Of a stretch of DNA of 64,000 nucleotides, positions 32,144 through 41,458 are shown in pieces. The translations under genes and the position numbers were made by a program. This stretch comes from [Clostridium] symbiosum. Its GTDB lineage: Bacteria; Bacillota; Clostridia; Lachnospirales; Lachnospiraceae. Each line of letters starts with the position of its first letter. The stretch's first letter is position 1. Under the pieces are notes generated by a model. It searched no databases. It was given only the letters and a program-made list of their open reading frames with translations, and had not been told where the DNA came from. The stretch lies in NCBI GenBank assembly GCA_036419695.1, contig CP143946.1, forward strand, positions 3,714,001 through 3,778,000. Direction: 5' to 3'.

Positions 32144-34159
32144 TTATTCCTGTGGCAGCGTAAACGCCGGCCGCATGCCATACGTCTCACTTGACGTCTT
32201 TACCGTGTGAATGTTTCCCTTTACCAAATCGACCGTATAAATGTCGTCACCGTAACAAAAATCTCCGTCATTTCCCTCACTGTAGAACGGTGTCCTCAGA
32301 TAATATCCCTGTGAATAGGGACTTACCCAGCTCTCCGGCCCACCCTGAAAAGTACCGAACCGCCAAAGCTCTTCCCTGTATTTAAGCGCTTCCTCCATGG
32401 AAAGACAGAACAGCCGTCCCTGCATGAACTGGTATCCGATTGGGTGACGCACCAGATGGCTGTCTTCCATCTGCTCCCTGGTTCCGGCTGCCGTACTGCC
32501 CGTGTACGCGGTACTGACACCGATGGAAACCGGCTCCAGATTAAAGCTGCTGTTTAAACTGTTTTGATCGAGCCATTTTTTGATAACGGATGTTTTGTAA
32601 TTGTTATCCGTCCCGAATGTCAGTTTCTTCAAGTTCCGGCTGTCGCTGTCCACATCGGCCCGGATGACGCCGTCACATAGAAACAGGGCGGATTTCCGGT
32701 GTCCATCCTGATTATCGCTGTAATCTTCATCAATGCACCGGAACCGGTATATTTTTTTTCCTATCTTTCTCATCTGGATATCATCCTTTTTCCACCACAC
32801 CGATTCGGCCCGTTCCCCGGTCTCCGGCTTTTTCAATAGAATGAAGGGCCTTGCCCCAAAGGAGGTATTTCCGGCAGCCGATGCCTGTGTCAGCATTCCG
32901 CCGGAATTGACCGCATAGATACCGTCGTCCGTCAGGGTGCGCAGAAACCAGTCTCCCTCCCCTCCGATGGAATCCTTATACCGTTCGTACTCTTCTTTCG
33001 ACAGCAGGGAAGCATAATCGTCCCGGCCGTCTCCATCCTCCCTTGCAATCGGCTGAAGAGCCGCCGCAACGGAACTGTTGTTTGCAAAAGCCATGTTAAA
33101 GTATTTTCTCAGCGGAGAATCGTTATAATCGTTCTCCTCAAAACAGACTCCCGTGATTTCTTCCCCCAGATTTTCTTCGGCCAGGTACATCATCATTCCC
33201 GTTCCGTTATAGTCCGTATCCAGGCAGCGGAATGCAAGCGGGATGTCCCCGTTTTTTGTCCTGATAACGGTCTGGACCGTATCGCCCAACGTCTGCTCAA
33301 AGGCCCGTTTCCCGCAAAGATCACAGAGAGAGTCTCCGTCTGTATCGCGGTGTCCTGGAGCAGGCAGCGATACGGTCTCCTCCGTCCTGCATTTCAGGCA
33401 CCGGCAGACCTCCCGGCCATATTCCAGACAGCCGTTTACAACCGTTTCCACCGACTCCCATTCGTGAGCACAGCTTTCCGGGCGCCAGTTTCTGCGTACT
33501 CCAATGCGCAGCACGGTATAGTCCTCCCTGTCAACCGGGAATGTTTCTTCCGTCACGGCAGAATATTCCGCATCAAAGTTTGTACCAATCACCAGCGTCT
33601 GAGGTACATAATTTCGGCCGATCATGTAAAAATAATGCCATTCCCCGTCCCGGATCATGGAAATCAGATTCGTTATCCGGCTGTTATTCCGCGAATCATT
33701 ATCCACCGTCAAAGCGGGATCCCTGCTTTCCTCCGCTGACTGTCCGGTGATGGCGCAGTCGGCCTTCCAGGCTTTTTGAAGCCATTCCTCAAGCTTTGCT
33801 TTGCCGTCCGTATCCGGCCCATCCGGTTCCAATACCTTTTTTCCCTGTTTATATTCGACGTAATACTTATGGGTTCCGGCCTGATACACGGTAAATCCCT
33901 GCGGGCTGGCAGCCTCCGATCTCCAGATATGCCCGTCCGATCCGATAATCTGTTCCGGAAAGGATACATTCAGCGTTGTTCCTTCCGGGACAGTTCCCTG
34001 CTGCATATTAAATATCTCCGTGTCATAATTGTCAGCATCTACAAAAGAAACCGTGTATTTTATCTCCCCTTCCCCCTCCTCAGAGGCAAGCGAATCCCTC
34101 CCTGCCGACAATACGGCAAAGGCTGTGCAAAATACTACAATGAATATTTCCTTTTTCAC
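32144..34159 (-). CDS. Secreted protein with two DUF6273-like domains
   Basis: 671 residues with a signal peptide (IFIVVFCTAFAVLSAG). An N-terminal beta-rich domain is followed by a Cys-rich segment around residues 230-290 (CAHEWESVE, CRCLKCRTEE, DSLCDLCGKR) that could bind zinc. Two modules then end in the DUF6273-like signature: DWFLRTLTDDGIYAVNSGG...FGARPFILL and YYLRTPFYSEGNDGDF...YGMRPAFTL. No sorting signal or wall-binding repeat is present, so it is probably released or retained through partners. The start is GTG at 34159, after GGGAGGAAAG with normal spacing. It is the first gene of the two-gene unit with the GLUG protein. Function unknown. Confidence 0.75.
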   Translation of the reverse strand: MKKEIFIVVFCTAFAVLSAGRDSLASEEGEGEIKYTVSFVDADNYDTEIFNMQQGTVPEGTTLNVSFPEQIIGSDGHIWRSEAASPQGFTVYQAGTHKYYVEYKQGKKVLEPDGPDTDGKAKLEEWLQKAWKADCAITGQSAEESRDPALTVDNDSRNNSRITNLISMIRDGEWHYFYMIGRNYVPQTLVIGTNFDAEYSAVTEETFPVDREDYTVLRIGVRRNWRPESCAHEWESVETVVNGCLEYGREVCRCLKCRTEETVSLPAPGHRDTDGDSLCDLCGKRAFEQTLGDTVQTVIRTKNGDIPLAFRCLDTDYNGTGMMMYLAEENLGEEITGVCFEENDYNDSPLRKYFNMAFANNSSVAAALQPIAREDGDGRDDYASLLSKEEYERYKDSIGGEGDWFLRTLTDDGIYAVNSGGMLTQASAAGNTSFGARPFILLKKPETGERAESVWWKKDDIQMRKIGKKIYRFRCIDEDYSDNQDGHRKSALFLCDGVIRADVDSDSRNLKKLTFGTDNNYKTSVIKKWLDQNSLNSSFNLEPVSIGVSTAYTGSTAAGTREQMEDSHLVRHPIGYQFMQGRLFCLSMEEALKYREELWRFGTFQGGPESWVSPYSQGYYLRTPFYSEGNDGDFCYGDDIYTVDLVKGNIHTVKTSSETYGMRPAFTLPQE

Positions 34160-34179
34160 AACTTTCCTCCCTCCTTTTT

Positions 34180-34225
34180 AGGATAAACTGCTTTTAATGA
34201 ACTGCTTTCTGATAAACTGCTTTTC
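34180..34225. repeat. Short direct repeats in the leader of the DUF6273-like gene
   Basis: Three near-copies of AAAAGCAGTTTATC (minus strand) lie head to tail immediately upstream of the ribosome binding site at 34159. Confidence 0.5.
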
Positions 34226-34827
34226 AATACGTATCGTGCAGCTGCTTAGAATGCGCCTGCGTCCAGTGCTGATCTGCCGCCTGACTCCATGTCAGAGGGA
34301 ATACCGCTTCCTCCCCACCGTCACAAAAACAGGACACGCTCTAAAACACCGGAGTAAAATAAAACCTCAAACCATCTGTAATAAAAAACTGAATGGAATA
34401 AAAAAGAAACTTTAAAGAACCGGAATGAACTCAAAAGAGCAATCCAGGAATTAAAAAAGGGTACAATTGAATTTAAGAAAATAAAAAAGAACTTTCACCT
34501 GAAATAAGAATTTTAAAGTGCACTCAAGATATAAAACTGCGGACTAAAAAAGCATTCAAACCTCTCAAAAAATACAAAACCCAAAGAAATTATGCCGGAA
34601 TGTCGGCAACGATAAACGGCTTCGCAGTCTGACTCTCTGCCCGCCTTAGAAAAATAGACTTCTGATAATACTGAATATAATTTCAATTTGCACCGCCATA
34701 TTGTTTTATGGGGTTCTTATAATCTAACACAAATCAATTTTATTTGCAAGATCTGTTTTTAGAAAAAATTTAAGAAAAAAATTTAAGATAAAAAATTTTC
34801 ACATCCTCCAAACTACATTTAAAATAA
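34226..34827. other. Long AT-rich non-coding region
   Basis: The plus strand is strikingly A-rich and the minus strand T-rich, so an mRNA leading into the gene at 34159 would have a pyrimidine-rich leader. A small plus-strand frame (34197-34415) is basic and low-complexity with no ribosome site and is not called. I see no clear gene, RNA motif or terminator here. Confidence 0.4.
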
Positions 34828-34856
34828 TTGAATTTCCCTCCCTCAGATGTTAAAAT
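34828..34856 (+). promoter_or_regulatory. Promoter of the iron alcohol dehydrogenase gene
   Basis: TTGAAT and TAAAAT are separated by 17 bp, about 110 bp upstream of the start. A short AAAAGC/GCTTTT hairpin with T residues at 34901-34922 lies in the leader. Confidence 0.5.
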
Positions 34857-34967
34857 AATCGTAGCAATCAAGTACCTTCACAGATACTGCTCCGCCATGC
34901 CAAAAAGCAAAAACGCTTTTTTACGCAGGCGAACCCATAATTTAATGATTCATACAAGGAGGCCGCC

Positions 34968-36044
34968 ATGTATTTCTACATACCCGTCAAAATTTACGAA
35001 GAAGAAAATTGTATCACCAACCATAAGAAAGAACTGTCCTCTCTGGGGACAAAAGCGCTCCTGGTCACAGGAAAACGGTCTTCAAGGCTGAACGGTTCCC
35101 TGGGCGATGTGATGAAGGCGCTGGAATCTGAAGGCCGCTCATTCACCGTTTTCGATGAAATCGAAGAAAATCCATCCATTGAAACGGTGATGGCCGCAAG
35201 GGATGCCGGGCTGGCGGCTGGCGCGGACTTTGTCGTCGGCATTGGAGGCGGTTCCCCGATGGACGCCGCCAAAGCCATTGCGCTGATGATGTACCACAAG
35301 GATAAGGGCGCTGATTACCTCTATGAGAAGGACGCCGATTCCACCGCCCTTCCCGTTGCGGCCGTTCCCACCACCTGCGGGACGGGTTCGGAGGCAACTC
35401 CCTTTGCCATCCTGACCATTCACGAGAAACGGACAAAATCCAGTCTGCCGCACAAGATATTTCCCGCCCTCGCCCTTCTGGACGCAAAATATCTGTCCAC
35501 TGCCCCGAAAAAGGTGCTCTGCGACACGGCGGTCGACGCCCTTGGGCATTTTATCGAGAGTTATATTAATTCGAATGCAAGCGATTACAGCCGTATGTTC
35601 GTCACAGAAGGACTTTCCGTATGGGGCCGGAGCCGTGATGTGCTGACCGGAAAACGCGAGGCCAAGCTGCAGGACTACCGGAATATGCTGAATGCCTCCA
35701 CGATGGCCGGCATGGCCATCACCCATACCGGCACCTCCCTTCCGCACGGACTCAGCTACTATGTCACTTATGAACAGGGCACCGCCCATGGAAAGGCGAT
35801 TGGCCGTTTCCTCTGCGGATACCTGAAAGCCGCCGGTGAAAAAGAACGTGAATTGATTCTCTCCCGTGCCGGCTTTGACGGTCTTAAGGATTTCGAACAG
35901 TTTTATGACACGGTCTGCGGAAAAGAGTCCCTGTCGGACGCCTTGAAGGAAATGGCGGCTGAAGGCGTATTATCAAGCCCCGAAAAGCTGAACAACTGTC
36001 CGTTTGCGGTGGACAAAGCCATCCTGTACCGTATCATGGAATAG
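34968..36044 (+). CDS. Iron-containing alcohol dehydrogenase family protein
   Basis: NAD(P)-linked group III alcohol dehydrogenase of 358 residues, slightly shorter than the usual 380. The nucleotide-binding motif GGGSPMDAAK (around 93-102) is followed by TTCGTGSEATPFAI. The metal ligands are visible as Asp and His in DTAVDALGHFIESY and two His in HGLSYYVTYEQGTAHGKA. The physiological alcohol or aldehyde cannot be read from the sequence; butanol, propanediol or a hydroxyacid are options. The ATG follows AAGGAGG. It is a single-gene unit with a promoter at 34828 and a strong terminator shared with the convergent ABC operon. Confidence 0.88.
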   Translation: MYFYIPVKIYEEENCITNHKKELSSLGTKALLVTGKRSSRLNGSLGDVMKALESEGRSFTVFDEIEENPSIETVMAARDAGLAAGADFVVGIGGGSPMDAAKAIALMMYHKDKGADYLYEKDADSTALPVAAVPTTCGTGSEATPFAILTIHEKRTKSSLPHKIFPALALLDAKYLSTAPKKVLCDTAVDALGHFIESYINSNASDYSRMFVTEGLSVWGRSRDVLTGKREAKLQDYRNMLNASTMAGMAITHTGTSLPHGLSYYVTYEQGTAHGKAIGRFLCGYLKAAGEKERELILSRAGFDGLKDFEQFYDTVCGKESLSDALKEMAAEGVLSSPEKLNNCPFAVDKAILYRIME

Positions 36045-36108
36045 TTTATAAACAAAAACAGGAAACAGAAAGTACCTACCGGAATTTCTTTATTGCCTGA
36101 ACACAAAT

Positions 36109-36146
36109 GCCGGGAACCAGAGTCCATACGTTCTCTGGTTCCCGGC
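36109..36146. terminator. Bidirectional terminator between convergent genes
   Basis: GCCGGGAACCAGAG and CTCTGGTTCCCGGC form a perfect 14-bp stem with a 10-nt loop, followed on the plus strand by TTCTCTTT. Confidence 0.8.
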
Positions 36147-36177
36147 TTCTCTTTCCCCTATTCCGCAGACCTTCTCT

Positions 36178-38067
36178 TTACCCCGCCTCCTCGAAATTCC
36201 CGGTGTAAAGCTGAAAGTATTTCCCTTTCTTTTCAATCAGCTCCTCGTGGGAGCCTCTCTCGATAATTCTTCCCTGCTCCATAACCATGATACAGTCGGA
36301 GTTTCTGATTGTGGACAGCCTGTGGGCGATGACAAATGTGGTTCGCCCCTTCATCAGGGCATCCATACCGGCCTGCACCAGCGCCTCCGTCCTTGTATCG
36401 ATGGACGAAGTCGCCTCATCCAGGATAAGGACGGGCGGATCAGCAACCGCGGCCCTGGCAATGGAAAGAAGCTGTCTCTGGCCCTGGCTTAAGCTTCCTC
36501 CATCCCCGGTGAGCACGGTCTGGTAGCCGTCCGGGAGACGGCAGATAAAACTGTCCGCATTGGCCAGCTTGGCTGCCCTGATGCACTCCTCATCGGTGGC
36601 GTCCAATTTGCCGTAACGGATATTGTCCATGACGGTCCCTGTAAACAGATGGGTGTCCTGAAGCACGATTCCCATCGAATGCCTCAGCGCCGGTTTCTTG
36701 ATCTTATTGATATTAATTCCGTCATACCGGATTTTTCCGTCCTGTATATCATAGAACCGGTTGATCAGGTTGGTAATTGTGGTCTTTCCCGCACCGGTGG
36801 AGCCTACAAATGCAATCTTCTGTCCCGGCTCGGCAAACATTTTGATATTGTGAAGCACCATTTTTGAATCGTCATATCCAAAGTCGACATCATCAAAGAC
36901 AACGCCTCCCTCCAGTTTTTTATAGGTGACCGTGCCTTCCGCTTTATGAGGATGTTTCCAGGCCCAGACACCGGTTCTCTCCTGTGTTTCTTCCAGGGAA
37001 CCGTCTTCCAGTTCCTTCACGTTTACAAATTCCACATAACCGTTATCTTCCTCCGATTCCTCATCCAGCAGTTCAAAGACCCTGTCTGCACCTGCCGCGG
37101 CCATGACGATTGAGTTCATCTGCTGGCTGATTTGGGTGATTGGCTGTGTAAAGTTCTTATTCAGTCCCACAAAAGCAATGATCGTACCAATGGTGATGCC
37201 GCCGACTCCGTTTAAGGCAAGCAGGGCGCCGGCCACGGCACAGAACACATAGCTTAAGTTTCCGATGTTTGAGTTTACCGGCATGAGAAGGTTGGCGTAT
37301 CGGTTGGCTTTATCCGCACTGCCGCGCAGCTTTTCATTGATCTTGCGGAAGTCTTCTTTTGCCTTTTCCTCATGGCAGAATACCTTCACTACCTTCTGTC
37401 CGTCCATCATCTCTTCGATAAATCCATCCACTGCGCCCAGATCCCGCTGCTGTTCACCGAAATGGACTGCCGACAGCCCGGAAAGTTTTTTCGTCGCCAG
37501 AAGCATCACAACAGCCATGGCAAATGTGAGAAGGGCCAGCGGCACATTCAAAATCAGCATGGAAACCGCCGTCGCAACCAGGGTGACGGCCGAATTGACA
37601 ACCTGCGGCACGCTCTGGCTCATCAACTGGCGCAGCGTGTCAACGTCATTGGTATACACGGACATGATATCGCCGTGGGCATGGGTGTCAAAATACCGGA
37701 TCGGCAGGGACTCCATTTTTCGGAACAGTTCCTCGCGCAGGCGTTTCATCGTGCCCTGGCTGACGGTAACCATAATCCGGTTGTATCCGTAGGATGTAAA
37801 AAGGCTGACCAGATAGAGAATCGCCAGGCTGAAAAGCGCCGCAAAAAGCGGTGAAAAATCGGGAGCCGTCTGTCCCAGCATCGGCTGGATGTAATCATCC
37901 ACCAGAGACTGCACAAATACCATCCCCTTTAAACTGGCCGCAGCGGAAATAATGATGCAGGCCAGTACGGCCAGAACTGCCGCCTTATAATTGGTAACCA
38001 TGTATTGAATGACCCGTTTTAGGATCCTTATGGACTCTCCGGCTTTATTTGTCGTATTTTTTTCCAT
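36178..38067 (-). CDS. ABC exporter half-transporter with canonical ATPase site (second subunit)
   Basis: 629 residues: a six-segment membrane domain (about residues 20-330), then an ATPase domain with Walker A GSTGAGKTT, signature LSQGQRQLLS and Walker B VLILDEATSSID carrying the catalytic Glu, then the switch His in IAHRLSTI. An insertion of about 40 residues (EEDNGYVEFVNVKELEDGS...) precedes the ATPase core. The ATG overlaps the stop of the upstream subunit (TGATG), so translation is coupled. Together with that subunit it forms a heterodimeric multidrug-type exporter (TM287/288, BmrCD, LmrCD class). Export of a drug or lipid-like compound is the usual role; the substrate is unknown. Confidence 0.9.
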   Translation of the reverse strand: MEKNTTNKAGESIRILKRVIQYMVTNYKAAVLAVLACIIISAAASLKGMVFVQSLVDDYIQPMLGQTAPDFSPLFAALFSLAILYLVSLFTSYGYNRIMVTVSQGTMKRLREELFRKMESLPIRYFDTHAHGDIMSVYTNDVDTLRQLMSQSVPQVVNSAVTLVATAVSMLILNVPLALLTFAMAVVMLLATKKLSGLSAVHFGEQQRDLGAVDGFIEEMMDGQKVVKVFCHEEKAKEDFRKINEKLRGSADKANRYANLLMPVNSNIGNLSYVFCAVAGALLALNGVGGITIGTIIAFVGLNKNFTQPITQISQQMNSIVMAAAGADRVFELLDEESEEDNGYVEFVNVKELEDGSLEETQERTGVWAWKHPHKAEGTVTYKKLEGGVVFDDVDFGYDDSKMVLHNIKMFAEPGQKIAFVGSTGAGKTTITNLINRFYDIQDGKIRYDGININKIKKPALRHSMGIVLQDTHLFTGTVMDNIRYGKLDATDEECIRAAKLANADSFICRLPDGYQTVLTGDGGSLSQGQRQLLSIARAAVADPPVLILDEATSSIDTRTEALVQAGMDALMKGRTTFVIAHRLSTIRNSDCIMVMEQGRIIERGSHEELIEKKGKYFQLYTGNFEEAG

Positions 38068-39827
38068 CAGGCCGCACCTTCCTTTCCTGTTCCGGGCTGG
38101 TCAAAATCTCCCCCGCCCTTATTCTGTGATTCATAAATTTCCCGATAGATTTCATTTGTTTCAAGCAGCTCCTCATGAGTTCCAAAACCATTTATTTTTC
38201 CGTCGTCCAGCACCAGGATTCTGTCGGCATGGCTGACGCTTTGAATACGCTGGGCAATAATGAGCTTTGTGGTTCCCGGAATCACCCTCGCAAAGGCGTC
38301 CCGTATCCTGGCATCCGTCGCCGTATCCACGGCGCTTGTGGAATCGTCCAGAATCAGAATTTTGGGTTTTTTAAGGAGAGCCCTTGCAATACAGAGCCTC
38401 TGTTTCTGTCCGCCCGAAACATTGACGCCTCCCCGCTCAATATACGTATCGTATTTCTCTGGCAAAAGCTCTATAAATTCATCAGCACAGGCAGCACGGC
38501 ATGCCTCCCGGCACTCTTCTTCCGTTGCTTCCCCGTTCCCCCACCGCAGGTTTTCCAGAATTGTTCCCGAAAACAGGACATTTTTCTGAAGAACCACGGA
38601 CACCGCATCACGCAGCTTTTCCAGATCATACCGTCTCACATCATATCCCCCGACATACACGGAACCGTCGTCCACGTCGTAGAGACGGCTGATCAGATTG
38701 ACAAGACTGGATTTTCCGCTTCCCGTGCCTCCAATGATTCCAATTGTTTCCCCGGAATTGATATGAAGGTCTATTCCCGACAGCGCCTTTTTTCCATTCC
38801 CCTTCCTGTAGGAAAAGGTAACACTGTCAAAATGGATACTGCCGTCTTTCACTTCCTCCAACGGTCTTTCCGGATTGCGGATGTCGGGTTCCTCTTTCAA
38901 TACTTCCTCGATCCTCCTGATGCTGGCGGCGCTCATCGTAAGCATGACAAATACCATAGAAAGCATCATTAAGGACATCATAATCGACATGGTATAGCTG
39001 AAAAGGGAGGTCAGTTCCCCGCTGCTCATAGAGCCGGCCACGATAAATCTGGCGCCAAACCAGGAGATTGCGATAATACAGCCGTAGACGACAAGCATCA
39101 TGGCCGGATTGTTAAACGCCAGCAGCCCCTCGGCTTTGACAAACAGCCTGCGGAGGTTTTCCGCCGCTTTGGAGAATTTCCTGTTTTCGTAGTTCTCCCT
39201 GACGTAAGCTTTTACAACGCGGATACCGGATACGTTTTCCTGGACCCCCGCATTTAAATCGTCATATTTTCTGAACACGACATCGAATACCTTTCGGGCC
39301 GCCATCATGATGCCTCCCAGGACGCAGCCAAGGAACAGGATGGCACAGAGGAAAATCATGCTCAGCTTCGGGCTTATCATGAAAGACATCGCCATGCTGC
39401 ATATAAGCATCAGCGGGGAACGGACCGCAATTCTGATGCACATCTGGTAAGCATTCTGGATATTGGTCACATCCGTGGTCATACGGGTTACCAGACTGAC
39501 CGTGCTGAATCTGTCAATGTTGGAAAATGAATATGTCTGGATTTTATCATAGATGCCCTGCCTTAAATTGCAGGCCAGGCCCGAAGAAGCGCTGGCCGCA
39601 TATTTACCGGCCATAGCCCCCGATACCAGGCTGACGGCCGCCATGGCAACCATAATGCCGCCGTAACGATACACCTTGTTCATATCTCCGCCCTGAATGC
39701 CCTCATCAATGATAAGCGCCGTGATGAACGGCAGCATCACCTCCATAATGACCTCTAAAGCCGTAAACAGGGGCGTCAGAATGGAATCCTTTTTATACTG
39801 TTTAAGCTGTCCTAAAATTGTTTTCAT
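38067..39827 (-). CDS. ABC exporter half-transporter with degenerate ATPase site (first subunit)
   Basis: 586 residues: six membrane segments, then Walker A GGTGSGKSS, signature VSGGQKQRL and Walker B ILILDDSTSAVD. Asp replaces the catalytic Glu after Walker B, and the switch position reads IAQRIQSV (Gln for His). These two changes are typical of the non-catalytic site in heterodimeric exporters. It lies 19 bp after the MarR gene and is coupled to the second subunit. The start at 39827 has AAGGAG 12 nt upstream. Confidence 0.9.
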   Translation of the reverse strand: MKTILGQLKQYKKDSILTPLFTALEVIMEVMLPFITALIIDEGIQGGDMNKVYRYGGIMVAMAAVSLVSGAMAGKYAASASSGLACNLRQGIYDKIQTYSFSNIDRFSTVSLVTRMTTDVTNIQNAYQMCIRIAVRSPLMLICSMAMSFMISPKLSMIFLCAILFLGCVLGGIMMAARKVFDVVFRKYDDLNAGVQENVSGIRVVKAYVRENYENRKFSKAAENLRRLFVKAEGLLAFNNPAMMLVVYGCIIAISWFGARFIVAGSMSSGELTSLFSYTMSIMMSLMMLSMVFVMLTMSAASIRRIEEVLKEEPDIRNPERPLEEVKDGSIHFDSVTFSYRKGNGKKALSGIDLHINSGETIGIIGGTGSGKSSLVNLISRLYDVDDGSVYVGGYDVRRYDLEKLRDAVSVVLQKNVLFSGTILENLRWGNGEATEEECREACRAACADEFIELLPEKYDTYIERGGVNVSGGQKQRLCIARALLKKPKILILDDSTSAVDTATDARIRDAFARVIPGTTKLIIAQRIQSVSHADRILVLDDGKINGFGTHEELLETNEIYREIYESQNKGGGDFDQPGTGKEGAA

Positions 39828-39846
39828 ATTTTAAATCATCTCCTTC

Positions 39847-40296
39847 TCATTTTCTGCCTATTTTGTACGTCCGCAGGTTCTGTTCCAGTTTGTTGAAGCA
39901 TTCGAACATCTTTTTCTCCTCCTCATCCGTTACATCTCTCAGAAGCTCCTGCTCCATGCTCTTTATTCTGATATCCAACGCCGCCTTCACGCCGGCCCCC
40001 TTTGGGGTTGCCAGAATCATCTTCTGTCTGTCGTCATGCGGACAGTTTTCAAACTGTATATATCCCTTCTGCCTGAGCTTTTTCAGCAGATTGGAAACGG
40101 TAGGCCGGGCAATGCCAAAGTTCCTGTGGATTTCAGCCGAACAGATTGCCGTCTCCTGATTCTGCAGCACATAGATCAGGACTGCTCCCTGGGATGCCGT
40201 CAGCCCCAGATCTTCCAGGAGTCCGTTTATCACGCTTTCCAGCTCCAGATTTACTTTTTTCAGATTCCAGAGCAGCAGGCTCTCTCTCTGTTCCAT
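39847..40296 (-). CDS. MarR-family regulator of the ABC exporter operon
   Basis: 149 residues with the MarR winged helix (LTASQGAVLIYVLQNQ, then NFGIARPTVSNLLKKLRQKGYI and the wing DDRQKMILATPKG). It is the first gene of the regulator-exporter operon, so autoregulation and induction by an exported compound are likely (family knowledge). An imperfect palindrome, GTTCGCTTGCTAAC at 40317-40330, lies 20 bp upstream of the start and is the best operator candidate. The ATG follows GGTGAGGTGAG. Confidence 0.88.
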   Translation of the reverse strand: MEQRESLLLWNLKKVNLELESVINGLLEDLGLTASQGAVLIYVLQNQETAICSAEIHRNFGIARPTVSNLLKKLRQKGYIQFENCPHDDRQKMILATPKGAGVKAALDIRIKSMEQELLRDVTDEEEKKMFECFNKLEQNLRTYKIGRK

Positions 40297-40316
40297 TCTC
40301 TCACCTCACCACATTT

Positions 40317-40330
40317 GTTCGCTTGCTAAC
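40317..40330. promoter_or_regulatory. Candidate MarR operator
   Basis: GTTCGCTTGCTAAC: 6-bp arms with one mismatch around a 2-bp centre, upstream of the marR-ABC operon. Confidence 0.4.
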
Positions 40331-40518
40331 AGTTACCTTCCTTATATTTTATAACTCCATTTCCGTTGAATGTGAAATTCAAATATGTTATAATCTATAA
40401 ACAACTTTTATTGATATATATAAGAATTATTTTTAATATTGTCCGATCTCCGCCATCGAAAAAGACTTCTTCATCCATATCAGATATTAAATTTCATCGT
40501 ACAACAGGGAGGATTTAT

Positions 40519-41400
40519 ATGAATACGGTACAGCTTGAATGCTTTATGGCAGTCGCACAATACCTTAACTTTTCCAGGGCCGCGGAAGTTTTGAAGATCA
40601 CCCAGCCGGCCGTCAGCCATCAGATCACCTCGCTGGAGGATGAACTGGGGACAAAACTGTTTGCCAGGACCAGCAAAAGCGTGAGCCTGACCCATGCCGG
40701 GTTTATGTTTATCGAAGATGCCTCCGGGATCTTAAAAATCGCCGCCACCGCTAAAAACAGGCTGGGAAAGGGGGCAAAAGAATTCCAGGCACTGGATATC
40801 GGCTGCCATAACCAGTCCGAGCTTGAGCTCCTGCCCCCTGTCATTGCAAAAATGCTCGGTACATTTCCCGCGCTTCACCCCTCCATTAAGCAGATTCCGT
40901 TCAAATCCATGGCAAATCTGCTGGATGAGGGACGTCTTCACGTGATGTTTGCCTTCCGCCACGAGGAGTCCAAAAAGCCACTTGGTTTTTTCCATGAACT
41001 GAGCAAACGGCCGATTGCCTGCGTGTGCACCCCGGACCACCCCTTCGCGGGCCGCAGTTCCCTGACGCTGGACGAACTTAAGGGACCGATGATCACCTGT
41101 GAGCCGCACAGACTGCCCTCCCCGGTCCTGCAAATCCAGGTGCGCGCATCCTCCACCCTCCATCCGTCCGAACTCTTTTTCGTAGACGGATACGAGGCCA
41201 CCCTCGCCATGGTAAAATCAGGTCTTGGTTTTTCCCTGCTTCCCGATTATCCGGGCCGCAAAGACTGCGGACTTTGTTATATACCGGTAAGCGGAGCGGC
41301 TCCGCTCAGTTTTGGGGTGTATTATAAAAGCCTGGCGGGAAATCATATATTAAAGGAATTTATAAGACTGCTGGATTTGGAATATAAGACGTTAGAATAA
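40519..41400 (+). CDS. LysR-family transcriptional regulator
   Basis: 293 residues: winged helix-turn-helix (VQLECFMAVAQYLNFSRAAE, ITQPAVSHQITSLEDELG) and an effector domain. The start at 40519 follows AGGGAGG; longer in-frame starts cover AT-rich leader DNA. The target is unclear: the marR-ABC operon diverges upstream and the hairpin chain at 41459 follows downstream. No neighbouring metabolic gene is an obvious partner. Confidence 0.87.
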   Translation: MNTVQLECFMAVAQYLNFSRAAEVLKITQPAVSHQITSLEDELGTKLFARTSKSVSLTHAGFMFIEDASGILKIAATAKNRLGKGAKEFQALDIGCHNQSELELLPPVIAKMLGTFPALHPSIKQIPFKSMANLLDEGRLHVMFAFRHEESKKPLGFFHELSKRPIACVCTPDHPFAGRSSLTLDELKGPMITCEPHRLPSPVLQIQVRASSTLHPSELFFVDGYEATLAMVKSGLGFSLLPDYPGRKDCGLCYIPVSGAAPLSFGVYYKSLAGNHILKEFIRLLDLEYKTLE

Positions 41401-41458
41401 TAAGATTTGTAATAGGTCTTCTATCAAATTGTAATGCGGGACTTATCCCCTACCATCA

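Noticed and set aside
34197..34415. Small basic plus-strand frame in the long intergenic region
   Set aside because: No ribosome site, no conserved-looking features and located over repeat-containing leader DNA.
36178..39827. Reading the DDST Walker B and IAQR switch in the 586-residue ABC subunit as pseudogene damage
   Set aside because: Both changes are the normal signature of the non-catalytic site in heterodimeric exporters, and the partner subunit is intact.
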